Shown here one piece after another: positions 34,720 to 42,837 of a DNA stretch of 57,638 nt. The notes under the pieces were generated by a model. It saw nothing but the letters and a program-made list of their open reading frames with translations, was not told where the DNA came from and did no database searches. A program made the translations under genes and the position numbers. This DNA comes from an uncultured Luteimonas sp. (GTDB lineage: Bacteria > Pseudomonadota > Gammaproteobacteria > Xanthomonadales > Xanthomonadaceae), in NCBI GenBank assembly GCA_934541015.1, contig CAKTDC010000018.1:1-57638 (forward strand). Reading direction: 5' to 3'. The stretch's first letter is position 1. Each line of letters starts with the position of its first letter.

Positions 34720-37700
34720 TCAGCGATCCAGCTCCTCGAGCAGACGCTGGATCTGCCGGTAGTGGTGATTGGCGATGAAGGCATCGTCGGTGGGAATCGT
34801 ACCGGGAAACATCAGCGGGAACAGTCGACCGCCCTGTTCGTTGCCGTCCCGTGACGACTTGTTCCAGGCCGTCAGACCATCGCGTCTGATCCGCATGGCG
34901 TCGATCCCTTCGTACCGGAATGGCGTAGATCCATCGCGAAGAGGAACGACCCGGGCCCGTTCGGCGGCATCTTGCACATAGGGCAGGTGATCGAGGCCCA
35001 GCACATGTCCCAGCTCGTGCACGATGGCGTTCACGTAGCGGGGGAAGAGCTCGGCATCCCCGCCACCGGGAACCAGCACCAGGCCGCGACCATCCCGCAG
35101 CGTGGCGCTCGCGATGCCGCCCTCCAGCCTGAGATGAGGCCCGAAGGCGACGATGACGTCAGCGGAGCTCTGGGTGTGCAGCCATGCGCCGATACCGTGG
35201 AATCCCGGTTCGCCGCGCTGGCGCAGAAATGCATGCAGTTCGTCGCCATACCCGTCCATGATGCAGCCTGCCCTGCATGCGAACGGCGGCTGCGTATGTG
35301 GAGGCTGCAGCGGCGGCACCCGCTCGGCCAGCGACAGTACACGCACCGGACCTGCATCGATGTCGAGCACGGGGAACTGTTCCCAGGCATAGTCGACGCT
35401 GGCATCCGCCAGCCGCTGCAGCGTGGGCATCAACCCCTGCAGTATCGACGGGTCATTGCGCCACTCATCGATCGTCAAGGCGATGAAATCGATGCTCAGG
35501 GTCGGCTTCCGGTCCCACATCGTGAGCGGGCATCTGCCGCGGTAGAGCACCAGTGGATCGACAATGGACGAGTGCGCCACCTTGATGCCGTACGGCATGG
35601 CTGCCCCCTTCATGTCGTCCCGGGGCGTGAACGCCACCTGCGCGTGCTGTTCCGCCCTCGCCCGGCTGATGCCCCGGCTTTCCCACAGATCGGGCCTGAC
35701 GAACCTGTACGGCGTCTGACCCACGATCCGGTTGTCGGGTCCGTACAATTCGACGGTGCCGTTGAACTCCCTGACCTGATGATCCGGATGAACCCCGGGC
35801 TGGCGTTGCCAGTGGGCCCCGACCCGCGCCATCGCCGGCTTGCCGGCGATCAACGGCACATCCCGGGCCGGCTGATAGAGACGGCAGGACAGCAGGCGAC
35901 TGCCGTCGGTGAGGGGGTGGATGTCCACCCTGGTGGAGAACCGGGTGGCGGTCACCCAGTCGCCACCGTCTTCGGACGCCAGCAGCGAGCCTTTGCGACT
36001 GCGCACGCCCTCATCGCCGGTCAGGAGGCGGATGTCGTAGTAGACGCCGGACAGCAAGTCTGACTCGGGCACGACGTAGACCCGGTCGTGATCGCGAAGC
36101 AGGCGCGTGGGGACCGGAACCTGCGCGCCGGAGGTGTCGGTATAGACCAGCTGTACCGTGCGCGAATCCAGCGTGTCCGGCGCCACCGGATCGGAGAAGT
36201 TGACCCACATCGACGGCCGGTCGAAACGGATATGCCGGTCGCCGTTCTTCGGCCAGCCGGCTTCCAGCTCGAACGGTGGCGGCCCGCAGTTGGCGGCCCG
36301 CACCATGCCGTCGCTGGCCGCGGCCCCCATGTCCAGGGCCAGTTCCGCCCTGACCTTGACCGGCTGCCCCTTGTACCGGCCATACTTCGGGGTCATGGTC
36401 ACATCGAAGTTCCCGACCGCGCGTTCGCCGGGCACGAACTCGAACTCGAAGGTACCGGCGTCCGTGGTGAACGCGATGGATTCATCGACCAGCGGGGAGC
36501 GCGCCGGGATGGGCGTCTGGCCACGCCCCGACTGTGCTTGCGCACCGATGCCGGCGATGTCCCGCAGCGTCCTGGTGATCGCATCACGCGTCTCACCATC
36601 CAGCACGCCGGCGCCATCCAGCGTCTTTTGCACCAGGTCACCGACGCCGCCCGCGCCAAAGGGACCGCCGATGCTCCTGAGATCGGCCCGGTAGCTCTCG
36701 GCAGTGTGCTTGAAATGAACCGACACGTTGGGTTTGCCGACGCGGTACCGCCCGCCTTCCGGAGGAAGGCCGAACATGTCGACCAGGACCGATCCATGGA
36801 TCAACTGGGCGTCATCGCGAAAGCTGAGCATGAAGCGACAGGCGCCTGAACTGACGGGGGCCAGATAGAGCCCGGCAAAGGGATGGATCTCGGCATCGAA
36901 ACGGGCGGAGACCACGCCCGCGCTGCTGCCGGTGACCCGGTTGGTGAGCGCGACCGGTGCCGCATCCGTATCGATGGGGGCGCGTTCCGGTCCAGAATCG
37001 ACGTGCCCCACCGTGATCGTGCGACGTTTCTCGGTCTTTCCGTCATTCCGTGCGGCACTGCCGGACGTCGAGGGATAGTCATCGTCAGTCACGGTCAGGG
37101 TGACCTCGTACCGTCCGGGCGACGGGTAGCGATGGGTGACTCGCCACATGGAGTCCACAGGGCCCTCCACACCCTCCCCGTCGCCGAAGTCCCAACGAAA
37201 GTGCAGCGGGTCGCCGGGCACGTCTTCCGCCCAGCCACTCAACTCGACGATCAGGTTCTCCGGGTCGATCAGGGTGGCGGCAATCCGTGCCGATGCCGGA
37301 TCGGTGTTGACGATCGTGACCGTGTGCGAAGCTCTGGCAAATTCGCCGGACTGGTCCCGGGCGACAGCCGTCACGGTGTACTCGCCATCGTCCGCGTACG
37401 TGTGCGAGGCGGTGGTTTCATCCTTGATCGTGGCCGACGTCCCGTCGCCAAAGTCCCAGGTCAGGGTCAGTGGCGTGTAGTACCTGGCCGGAATCGGTTG
37501 ACCATCCGCGGTCCGGGCGACCGGTGAGTAGCCGTGCTCGCTGTTCCGGATCGGACGATCAGTGATGATCGCCGAAAAGGTCGCTGCAAACCGCTCGCCG
37601 GAGCGTGTCGCGCCCGAGATCGTCATGGACCCCTGTTCCGACGTCGCCGACACAGGCGACGGGGGCCAGTACAACGCCCCCACGGCGACCAGCGTCCAGA

Positions 37701-37737
37701 GCATCAAGGTCCACGGTTGCGTGCGCTTGATGCCCAC
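34720..37737 (-). CDS. Secreted PKD-domain metzincin-like metalloprotease
   Basis: 1005 aa with an N-terminal signal or anchor segment (about 10-31). Two PKD domains span about 37-143 and 145-245, each with WDFGDG and a HTY/HRY hallmark. A long region without recognised domains follows (about 260-480), then an Ig-like segment with a 'DPVAPDTLDSRTV' pattern. The C-terminal peptidase has the complete zinc motif HELGHVLGLDH (His907, Glu908, His911, His917). PLMFPG, about 67 residues later, may be the Met-turn. The protein is probably exported and acts on extracellular protein. Its 3' neighbour in transcription order is not linked, but the gene at 37743-38444 lies 5 nt upstream and is probably co-transcribed. 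Confidence 0.85.
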   Translation of the reverse strand: MGIKRTQPWTLMLWTLVAVGALYWPPSPVSATSEQGSMTISGATRSGERFAATFSAIITDRPIRNSEHGYSPVARTADGQPIPARYYTPLTLTWDFGDGTSATIKDETTASHTYADDGEYTVTAVARDQSGEFARASHTVTIVNTDPASARIAATLIDPENLIVELSGWAEDVPGDPLHFRWDFGDGEGVEGPVDSMWRVTHRYPSPGRYEVTLTVTDDDYPSTSGSAARNDGKTEKRRTITVGHVDSGPERAPIDTDAAPVALTNRVTGSSAGVVSARFDAEIHPFAGLYLAPVSSGACRFMLSFRDDAQLIHGSVLVDMFGLPPEGGRYRVGKPNVSVHFKHTAESYRADLRSIGGPFGAGGVGDLVQKTLDGAGVLDGETRDAITRTLRDIAGIGAQAQSGRGQTPIPARSPLVDESIAFTTDAGTFEFEFVPGERAVGNFDVTMTPKYGRYKGQPVKVRAELALDMGAAASDGMVRAANCGPPPFELEAGWPKNGDRHIRFDRPSMWVNFSDPVAPDTLDSRTVQLVYTDTSGAQVPVPTRLLRDHDRVYVVPESDLLSGVYYDIRLLTGDEGVRSRKGSLLASEDGGDWVTATRFSTRVDIHPLTDGSRLLSCRLYQPARDVPLIAGKPAMARVGAHWQRQPGVHPDHQVREFNGTVELYGPDNRIVGQTPYRFVRPDLWESRGISRARAEQHAQVAFTPRDDMKGAAMPYGIKVAHSSIVDPLVLYRGRCPLTMWDRKPTLSIDFIALTIDEWRNDPSILQGLMPTLQRLADASVDYAWEQFPVLDIDAGPVRVLSLAERVPPLQPPHTQPPFACRAGCIMDGYGDELHAFLRQRGEPGFHGIGAWLHTQSSADVIVAFGPHLRLEGGIASATLRDGRGLVLVPGGGDAELFPRYVNAIVHELGHVLGLDHLPYVQDAAERARVVPLRDGSTPFRYEGIDAMRIRRDGLTAWNKSSRDGNEQGGRLFPLMFPGTIPTDDAFIANHHYRQIQRLLEELDR

Positions 37738-37742
37738 TCGAT

Positions 37743-38444
37743 TCAGCGCGAACCGATCAGACGCCGGGCCAGTGCCTCGGCCCGTTCACGGTTGACGTCG
37801 GCATCACCGAAGCCGGAGACACCGATCGCGAACCGGTAGCCGTTGTTCGCGACCGAGAGCTCGGACATCTTCGGCGCCCAGATGGCGCGGTCACCCAGGC
37901 CATCGATCCAGTCGTCGAAATCGACCTGCGTACGCCGTTTCCTGCCGGCCACTTCAACGGTGATGCCTTCGGTCAGCTGCTTCACCGCGTTCTCCAGGCT
38001 GGTCACGGCCGCCGCGGGTGAATCGAAGCGTTCCATCAACAGCGTCAGGCTGACCGAGTAGTTGGGCGCCGGCGGCGTGGGCTCGTCGAATGACCGCTTA
38101 CCCATCGAGGCTTTCATCTTCTCGACTTGGTGACGGGTCCTGGCCTCTCTCAAGGCGTCGGCATCGGGCTTGTCCCAGGTGGCGGTGCACAGGCCATGGG
38201 GAACGAACGGTCCACCGGGGGACAGTTCGGCGGCGCCCGCTTCGGCGCCGAACACTTCCCGCAGGACGCCGCCGCGCAGCACACTGCAGGCGAGTTCGCC
38301 ACGCTCCTTGCCCTTGCTGGCCAGCATGCGATCGGATGCCGACGCCAGGTCGCTGGCCGGCGGTGCGCCGGCCGCGGTCACACACAGGGTCATCAGCGTG
38401 GCGAATGCGAGGATCCGCCGGATCCGGAGATCACGGAGGCTCAT
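37743..38444 (-). CDS. Secreted/periplasmic hypothetical protein paired with the metalloprotease
   Basis: 233 aa from ATG 38444, where a signal peptide begins (RRILAFATLMTLCVTAAGA). The frame is open upstream to 38501, but that extension lacks export character. The mature part is mixed alpha/beta with two cysteines (LACSVLRGG; GLCTATWD) that could form a disulfide. A hydrophobic strand (YSVSLTLLMERF) and a C-terminal segment (RFAIGVSGFGDADVNRERAEALARRL) follow. No family is recognised. It ends 5 nt before the protease start, so the pair forms an operon; a chaperone, inhibitor or substrate role is possible but unsupported. Confidence 0.65.
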   Translation of the reverse strand: MSLRDLRIRRILAFATLMTLCVTAAGAPPASDLASASDRMLASKGKERGELACSVLRGGVLREVFGAEAGAAELSPGGPFVPHGLCTATWDKPDADALREARTRHQVEKMKASMGKRSFDEPTPPAPNYSVSLTLLMERFDSPAAAVTSLENAVKQLTEGITVEVAGRKRRTQVDFDDWIDGLGDRAIWAPKMSELSVANNGYRFAIGVSGFGDADVNRERAEALARRLIGSR

Positions 38445-38599
38445 GCTGTTGTTCCGACTGGTATCGAGGTCGAGTATAGGCAGACCGACCACGAGCGGCA
38501 AACACCGGCCCGCCGCGAGCCCCGTCCCGGGCTGCCGGAATCGACGAAGAATGGCCGCTGGGAACGTCGCTGCAGGGCCGTCGAAGTGATTGATTGCAT

Positions 38600-38674
38600 T
38601 GGTGGGCGGTGCAGGGATCGAACCTGCGACCCTTGCCGTGTGAAGGCAATGCTCTACCGCTGAGCTAACCGCCC
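38600..38674 (-). tRNA. tRNA-Val (anticodon CAC)
   Basis: On the minus strand the acceptor GGGCGGT pairs with ACCGCCC, followed by ACCA. The D arm is TTAGCTCAGCGGTAGAGCA. The anticodon stem TTGCC/GGCAA encloses TTCACAC, giving CAC. The T arm is GCAGGTTCGATCCCTGC. The 75-nt cloverleaf is complete. Confidence 0.95.
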
Positions 38675-38688
38675 GAAAGGAAGCGCTG

Positions 38689-38709
38689 TCGCCAGGCGAA
38701 GCCTGGCGA
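38689..38709. terminator. Perfect hairpin between TPR gene and tRNA-Val
   Basis: TCGCCAGGC-GAA-GCCTGGCGA is a 9-bp stem with a 3-nt loop. It lies 109 nt after the stop of the TPR gene and 15 nt ahead of tRNA-Val on the minus strand. No T-run follows, so terminator function is uncertain. Confidence 0.35.
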
Positions 38710-38817
38710 TCACTCTCCTTCCTCCGGTCGCGGGGGAAGGGGAGGGCAAACCGGGACGCGAATTCTACGGGGCCGGGGCAGGCCCGGCAAGCCCGGCAGG
38801 GCGGGGGACAGTGTCGC

Positions 38818-39669
38818 TCACTCCAGCTGCTCGCGCGCGTAGGCCGCGTCCAGCGCCTCCATGGCGTCGGCCGGCTTGAGGCCGGCGGCTTTTTCGTAGG
38901 CGGCAGCAGCCTCGTCCTCCTTCCGGTCGCCGTGCAGCAGCAACAGCACGTTGCCCGACTCGATGTGCGCGATCGGCGACTGCGGGGTCAGCTTGAGCGC
39001 GGCCTTGATGTGGGATTCGGCCTCGGCCGCCTTCGCGCCGTAGGTCAGCCCGCCGATCATGGCGCCGATCTTGCCGATGATCTCGGCGTGGTACAGCGCC
39101 AGCGCGGTGTGCGCCTCGGCATGTTCCGGCTCCAGCTCCAGCGCGGTGTCCAGCGCTTCGCGGACGCGGCCGGCAATGCCCTGCTTGAGCGCGCGGGCGA
39201 TGCTCAGTCCCTGGCTGTAGCGGCCGAGCGCGAAGGCGTGGCGGTAGTGGCTGTTGGCCTCGTCGGGCAGCGCGGCGACCGCCGCTTCGGCGATCGCGGC
39301 GGCCTTCTCGAAGCGTTTGAGTTTCTCCGCGTCGCTGTCCACCAGGTAGGTGGCATGGATGCCCAGGGCCTTGACCGCGACCGAGGCGCCGACCGGCCCG
39401 AGCGCCTCCCCGGCCTCGAACGCGGCCTTGAAGTCGCCGCGGTGGAAGGCGCGCCAGGCCTCCTGCAGCTGTGTCGCCAGCGCGGCCGCGGCGACGCCCG
39501 CGGGTGCGGCCTTGCCGGCGGCCTTGATCAGGGCGCCGGCGCGCTTCGCGTCGGGGAAGGGCTCCAGGTCGCCGGCGTGCAGCCGCGGCCAGGCCTTCTT
39601 CAGGGCGTCGCCGGCGCAGGCGTAGGGCTTGGCGTCATGCGGAAAGGCGGCCCAGGTGGTCTTGGCCAT
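38818..39669 (-). CDS. Tetratricopeptide-repeat protein
   Basis: This 283-aa, Ala-rich, all-helical protein has TPR-like repeats, the clearest being AHTALALYHAEII and AAAYEKAAGLKPADAMEAL, with ALELEPEHAEAH between them. There is no signal peptide, so it is probably cytosolic. TPR arrays mediate protein contacts; the partner is unknown. It starts 16 nt after the TetR gene ends and could be co-transcribed with TetR and the acyl-CoA-binding protein. Confidence 0.75.
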   Translation of the reverse strand: MAKTTWAAFPHDAKPYACAGDALKKAWPRLHAGDLEPFPDAKRAGALIKAAGKAAPAGVAAAALATQLQEAWRAFHRGDFKAAFEAGEALGPVGASVAVKALGIHATYLVDSDAEKLKRFEKAAAIAEAAVAALPDEANSHYRHAFALGRYSQGLSIARALKQGIAGRVREALDTALELEPEHAEAHTALALYHAEIIGKIGAMIGGLTYGAKAAEAESHIKAALKLTPQSPIAHIESGNVLLLLHGDRKEDEAAAAYEKAAGLKPADAMEALDAAYAREQLE

Positions 39670-39685
39670 CTCGGAATCTCCAGGT

Positions 39686-40312
39686 TCAATCGGTGTAGGC
39701 GCGGATCAGCTGGTTCAGGTGCACGCGTTCGGCGTCGCGCAGGAAGGGCGAGAGCAGCATCATCACCTGCACGATGCCGCGCTCGATCGCGCGCTGCTCG
39801 TCGCGGTCGCCGAGCACGGAGGCGTAGTTGAGCCAGAAGGTGGCCAGCACCAGGATGTTGGTGGCCGCCGCGTCGATCTCGGCCGCCGAGGCGCGGATCA
39901 CCCCGGCCTGCGACAGGCCGCGCATGACCAGGCGGGCGCGGTCGTCGGCGCGCTTGACGATCCGCGCGAAGCGGATCCGGAGCCGGCGGTTGCGGCTCAG
40001 GATCTCGATCAGGTCGCGGTACAGGAAACGGTAGTCCCAGATGCACTCGAACACCAGGTGCAGCTGCAGCCAGATGTCCTCCAGCCCGGGCAGGCGCCCG
40101 TCGGGCGGGGTCAGGGCGTCGTCCATGCGCTGTTCGTAGCGCGCGAACAGCTGCTCGATGATGTCGTCCTTGTTGCGGAAGTGGTAGTACAGGTTGCCCG
40201 GGCTGATCTCCAGCTCGTCGGCGATGTGGTTGGTGGTGACGGTCGGCTCGCCCTGGGCGTTGAACATGGCCAGCGCGCAGTCGAGGATGCGTTGTCGCGT
40301 ATCCCGGGCCAT
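39686..40312 (-). CDS. TetR/AcrR family transcriptional regulator
   Basis: 208 aa. The N-terminal HTH (RQRILDCALAMFNAQG, then TTNHIADELEISPGNLYYHFRNKDDI) is typical of TetR, with a C-terminal helical ligand domain (about 60-208). NLYYHF in the recognition helix is common in TetR repressors of fatty-acid or efflux genes. It lies 22 nt downstream of the acyl-CoA-binding protein gene, and both are divergent from a fatty acyl-CoA reductase. Control of fatty acyl metabolism in response to an acyl ligand is a reasonable inference. Confidence 0.88.
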   Translation of the reverse strand: MARDTRQRILDCALAMFNAQGEPTVTTNHIADELEISPGNLYYHFRNKDDIIEQLFARYEQRMDDALTPPDGRLPGLEDIWLQLHLVFECIWDYRFLYRDLIEILSRNRRLRIRFARIVKRADDRARLVMRGLSQAGVIRASAAEIDAAATNILVLATFWLNYASVLGDRDEQRAIERGIVQVMMLLSPFLRDAERVHLNQLIRAYTD

Positions 40313-40334
40313 GGTGGCGGTCCGCCGGCCCCGG

Positions 40335-40592
40335 TCAGCCCTTGAGCTTCTTCACCAGTTCGATGTACTGCCGCCTGGCCTCGTCCTGGGAAGTGCCCTT
40401 GAGCCGGCTCCAGGCTTCGTATTTCGCGGTGCCCACGAAATCGAAGAAGCCGGGTTTCTCACCGCCGACGTCGCCTTCGGACCCCTGCTTGAACAGCGAG
40501 TACAGGCGCAGCAGGGTGTCGTTGTCCGGCCGCTCCGGCAGCGACCTGGCATCCACCGCGGCCTGCTCGAACGCCTGCTGGTTGTTGGCCAT
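40335..40592 (-). CDS. Acyl-CoA-binding protein (ACBP)
   Basis: 85 aa, the normal ACBP length, forming a four-helix acyl-CoA carrier. Hallmarks include FEQAAVDARSLPERPDNDTLLRLYSLFKQGSEGD, GFFDFVGTAKYEAWSRLKG and a final QYIELVKKLKG; the Tyr, Lys and Trp positions for CoA binding are kept. ATG 40592 follows GGGGAGGAAGCGG, and the longer frame upstream is poor. It would supply long-chain acyl-CoA to the reductase encoded divergently 146 nt away. Confidence 0.9.
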   Translation of the reverse strand: MANNQQAFEQAAVDARSLPERPDNDTLLRLYSLFKQGSEGDVGGEKPGFFDFVGTAKYEAWSRLKGTSQDEARRQYIELVKKLKG

Positions 40593-40738
40593 TCCGCTTC
40601 CTCCCCTGCACCGGCCCCCATGACACCATGCGCTCCGGGGCGGGTCAATACGGCTGCGGATTGTCCTGCGGCCGCGCCTCTGGCAACGTAAGCGCGGGGA
40701 GGGCGCGCGGGGCGCCACGGACAACCAGCGGAGCGCAC

Positions 40739-42727
40739 ATGTCCTGTTTCGTCACCGGCGCCACCGGTTTCATCGGCCGTCACCTGGTCGGCAACCTGCT
40801 CAAGCGCAAGGGCACCGTCCACGTGCTGGTGCGCGAGGGATCGGGCAAGAAGTTCGAGGCGGTCGCGAAGAAGATGGGCTGGGACCGCAAGCGCGTGCTT
40901 CCGGTGGTCGGCGACATGACCGCGGACAACTGCGGACTGGCGCCCGCGCAGCTGCGTGCGCTCAAGGGCAAGGTGAAGCATTTCTTCCACCTGGCGGCGA
41001 TCTACGACCTGACCGCCAGCGCCGAGGCGCAGGTCGCGGCCAACGTCGAGGGCACGCGGCACGCGCTCGATCTTGCCGCCGCGATCGGGGCCGGCTGCTT
41101 CCACCACGCCAGTTCGATCGCGGTGGCGGGGCTGTATCCGGGGATCTTCCGCGAGGACATGTTCGACGAAGCCGAAGGGCTGGACGATCCCTACCTGCGC
41201 ACCAAGCACGATTCGGAGCGGCTGGTGCGCGCCGAGAAGCGCATCAAGTGGCGCATCTACCGCCCGGGCATGGTGGTCGGCCATTCGCAGACCGGCGAGA
41301 TCGACAAGATCGACGGCCCCTACTATTTCTTCACCCTGATCAAGAAGCTGCGCCAGACACTGCCGCCGTGGATGCCGATGCTCGGCGTCGAGGGCGGGCG
41401 CATCAACCTGGTGCCGGTGGATTTCGTGGCCGATGCGATGGACCACATCGCGCACAAGCCGCGGCTGGACGGCCACACCTTCCATCTCACCGATCCGGAG
41501 CCGCTGCGGGTGGGCGAGGTGCTCAACGTGTTCGCCCGCGCCGGCCATGCGCCGGAGATGACCATGCGCATCGACGCGCGCATGTTCGCCTTCGTGCCGC
41601 CGGCGATCCGCGGTGCGGTGGGCAGCCTGCCGCCGGTGAACCGCTTCATCGGCATGCTGCTGCGCGATTTCCGCATCCCCCGGCAGGTGCTGAAGTTCAT
41701 CGTCTATCCCACGCGCTTCGACAGCCGCGAAACCGAGCGCGCGCTCAAGGGCAGCGGTATCGCCGTGCCGAAGCTGGACAGCTACGCCTGGCGCCTGTGG
41801 GACTACTGGGAGCGCAACCTCGATCCGGACCTGTTCATCGATCGCACCCTGCGCGGCAAGGTGCGCAACAAGGTGGTGGTGATCACCGGCGGTTCGTCGG
41901 GCATCGGCCTGGCGACCGCACGCCGCGTGGCCGAGGCAGGTGCGGTCACGGTGCTGGTGGCGCGCGGCGAGGAGGATCTGTTCAGGGCCCGCGACGAGAT
42001 GAAGGCCGCCGGCGGCAAGGTGTTCGCCTACACCGCGGACCTGGCCGACATGGCCGACTGCGACCGGCTGGTGGAGAAGGTGCTCAAGGAGCACGGCCAG
42101 GTCGACGTGCTGATCAACAACGCCGGCCGCTCGATCAGGCGTTCGATCGAGCTCAGCTACGACCGCTTCCACGATTTCGAGCGCACCATGCAGCTGAACT
42201 ATTTCGGCAGCCTGCGCCTGATCATGGGCTTCATGCCGACGATGACGAAACGGCGCCGCGGCCACATCATCAACATCAGCTCCATCGGGGTGCTCGCCAG
42301 CTCACCGCGGTTCTCGGCCTACGTCGCTTCCAAGGCCGCGCTGGACGCCTTCAGCCGCTGCGCGCAGGGCGAACTGTCGGGCAAGGGCATCAGCTTCACC
42401 ACCATCAACATGCCGCTGGTGAAGACGCCGATGATCGCGCCGACCAGGATGTACGACAGCGTGCCCACCCTCACCCCAGAGGAGGCCGCGGACCTGGTGG
42501 TGAAGGGCATCATCGAACGGCCCAGCCGCATCGCCACCCGCCTGGGCATCTTCTCTGCCCTGGTCAACGCGATCGCGCCCAAGGCCTACGAGGTGATCAT
42601 GAGCACGGCCTTCGAGCTGTTCCCCGACTCGGCCGCGGCCAGGGGCGACCGGAGCGCGCTCAAGGACGAAACCCCCAGCCACGAGCAGATCGCCTTCGCG
42701 GCGATGATGCGCGGGGTGCACTGGTGA
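40739..42727 (+). CDS. Bifunctional-type fatty acyl-CoA reductase (FarA-like, alcohol-forming)
   Basis: This 662-aa protein has two fused dehydrogenase domains. Residues 1-370 form an extended SDR/acyl-CoA reductase domain with NADPH motif TGATGFIGRH, active-site YLRTKHDSE and GHSQTGEIDKIDGPYYFF. Residues 380-640 form a classical SDR with TGGSSGIG, NNAG, NISSIG and YVASK. Length and order match Marinobacter FarA (about 661 aa), which reduces fatty acyl-CoA through the aldehyde to the alcohol for wax esters; the phrases FHDFERTMQLNYFGS and NMPLVKTPMIAPT are strikingly alike from memory. ATG 40739 was chosen over the upstream open frame because the Rossmann fold begins at residue 2. Acyl-CoA-binding protein and TetR genes lie divergent. 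Confidence 0.88.
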   Translation: MSCFVTGATGFIGRHLVGNLLKRKGTVHVLVREGSGKKFEAVAKKMGWDRKRVLPVVGDMTADNCGLAPAQLRALKGKVKHFFHLAAIYDLTASAEAQVAANVEGTRHALDLAAAIGAGCFHHASSIAVAGLYPGIFREDMFDEAEGLDDPYLRTKHDSERLVRAEKRIKWRIYRPGMVVGHSQTGEIDKIDGPYYFFTLIKKLRQTLPPWMPMLGVEGGRINLVPVDFVADAMDHIAHKPRLDGHTFHLTDPEPLRVGEVLNVFARAGHAPEMTMRIDARMFAFVPPAIRGAVGSLPPVNRFIGMLLRDFRIPRQVLKFIVYPTRFDSRETERALKGSGIAVPKLDSYAWRLWDYWERNLDPDLFIDRTLRGKVRNKVVVITGGSSGIGLATARRVAEAGAVTVLVARGEEDLFRARDEMKAAGGKVFAYTADLADMADCDRLVEKVLKEHGQVDVLINNAGRSIRRSIELSYDRFHDFERTMQLNYFGSLRLIMGFMPTMTKRRRGHIINISSIGVLASSPRFSAYVASKAALDAFSRCAQGELSGKGISFTTINMPLVKTPMIAPTRMYDSVPTLTPEEAADLVVKGIIERPSRIATRLGIFSALVNAIAPKAYEVIMSTAFELFPDSAAARGDRSALKDETPSHEQIAFAAMMRGVHW

Positions 42728-42803
42728 GGGGAACCGTGAGCGGTGATCGGTGACTGGAAAAAGCGGGGCGGCGTGCCGGCTGTTGCGGGTGCTCCTGCCG
42801 TTG

Positions 42804-42831
42804 CGAATCCCCGATCCCGAATCCCCGATCC
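42804..42831. repeat. Tandem CGAATCCCCGATCC repeat
   Basis: Two exact 14-bp copies lie between the reductase and the convergent membrane-protein gene. On the other strand the units read as GGGATTCG-like heptads related to 18129-18163, i.e. the same dispersed family. Confidence 0.7.
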
Positions 42832-42837
42832 CGGCCC

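Noticed and set aside
34581..34784. A 67-codon minus-strand frame ending LAALGSLYRVFAKAG
   Set aside because: It overlaps the 3' end of the metalloprotease in another frame, has no ribosome-binding site and no recognisable homology by eye.
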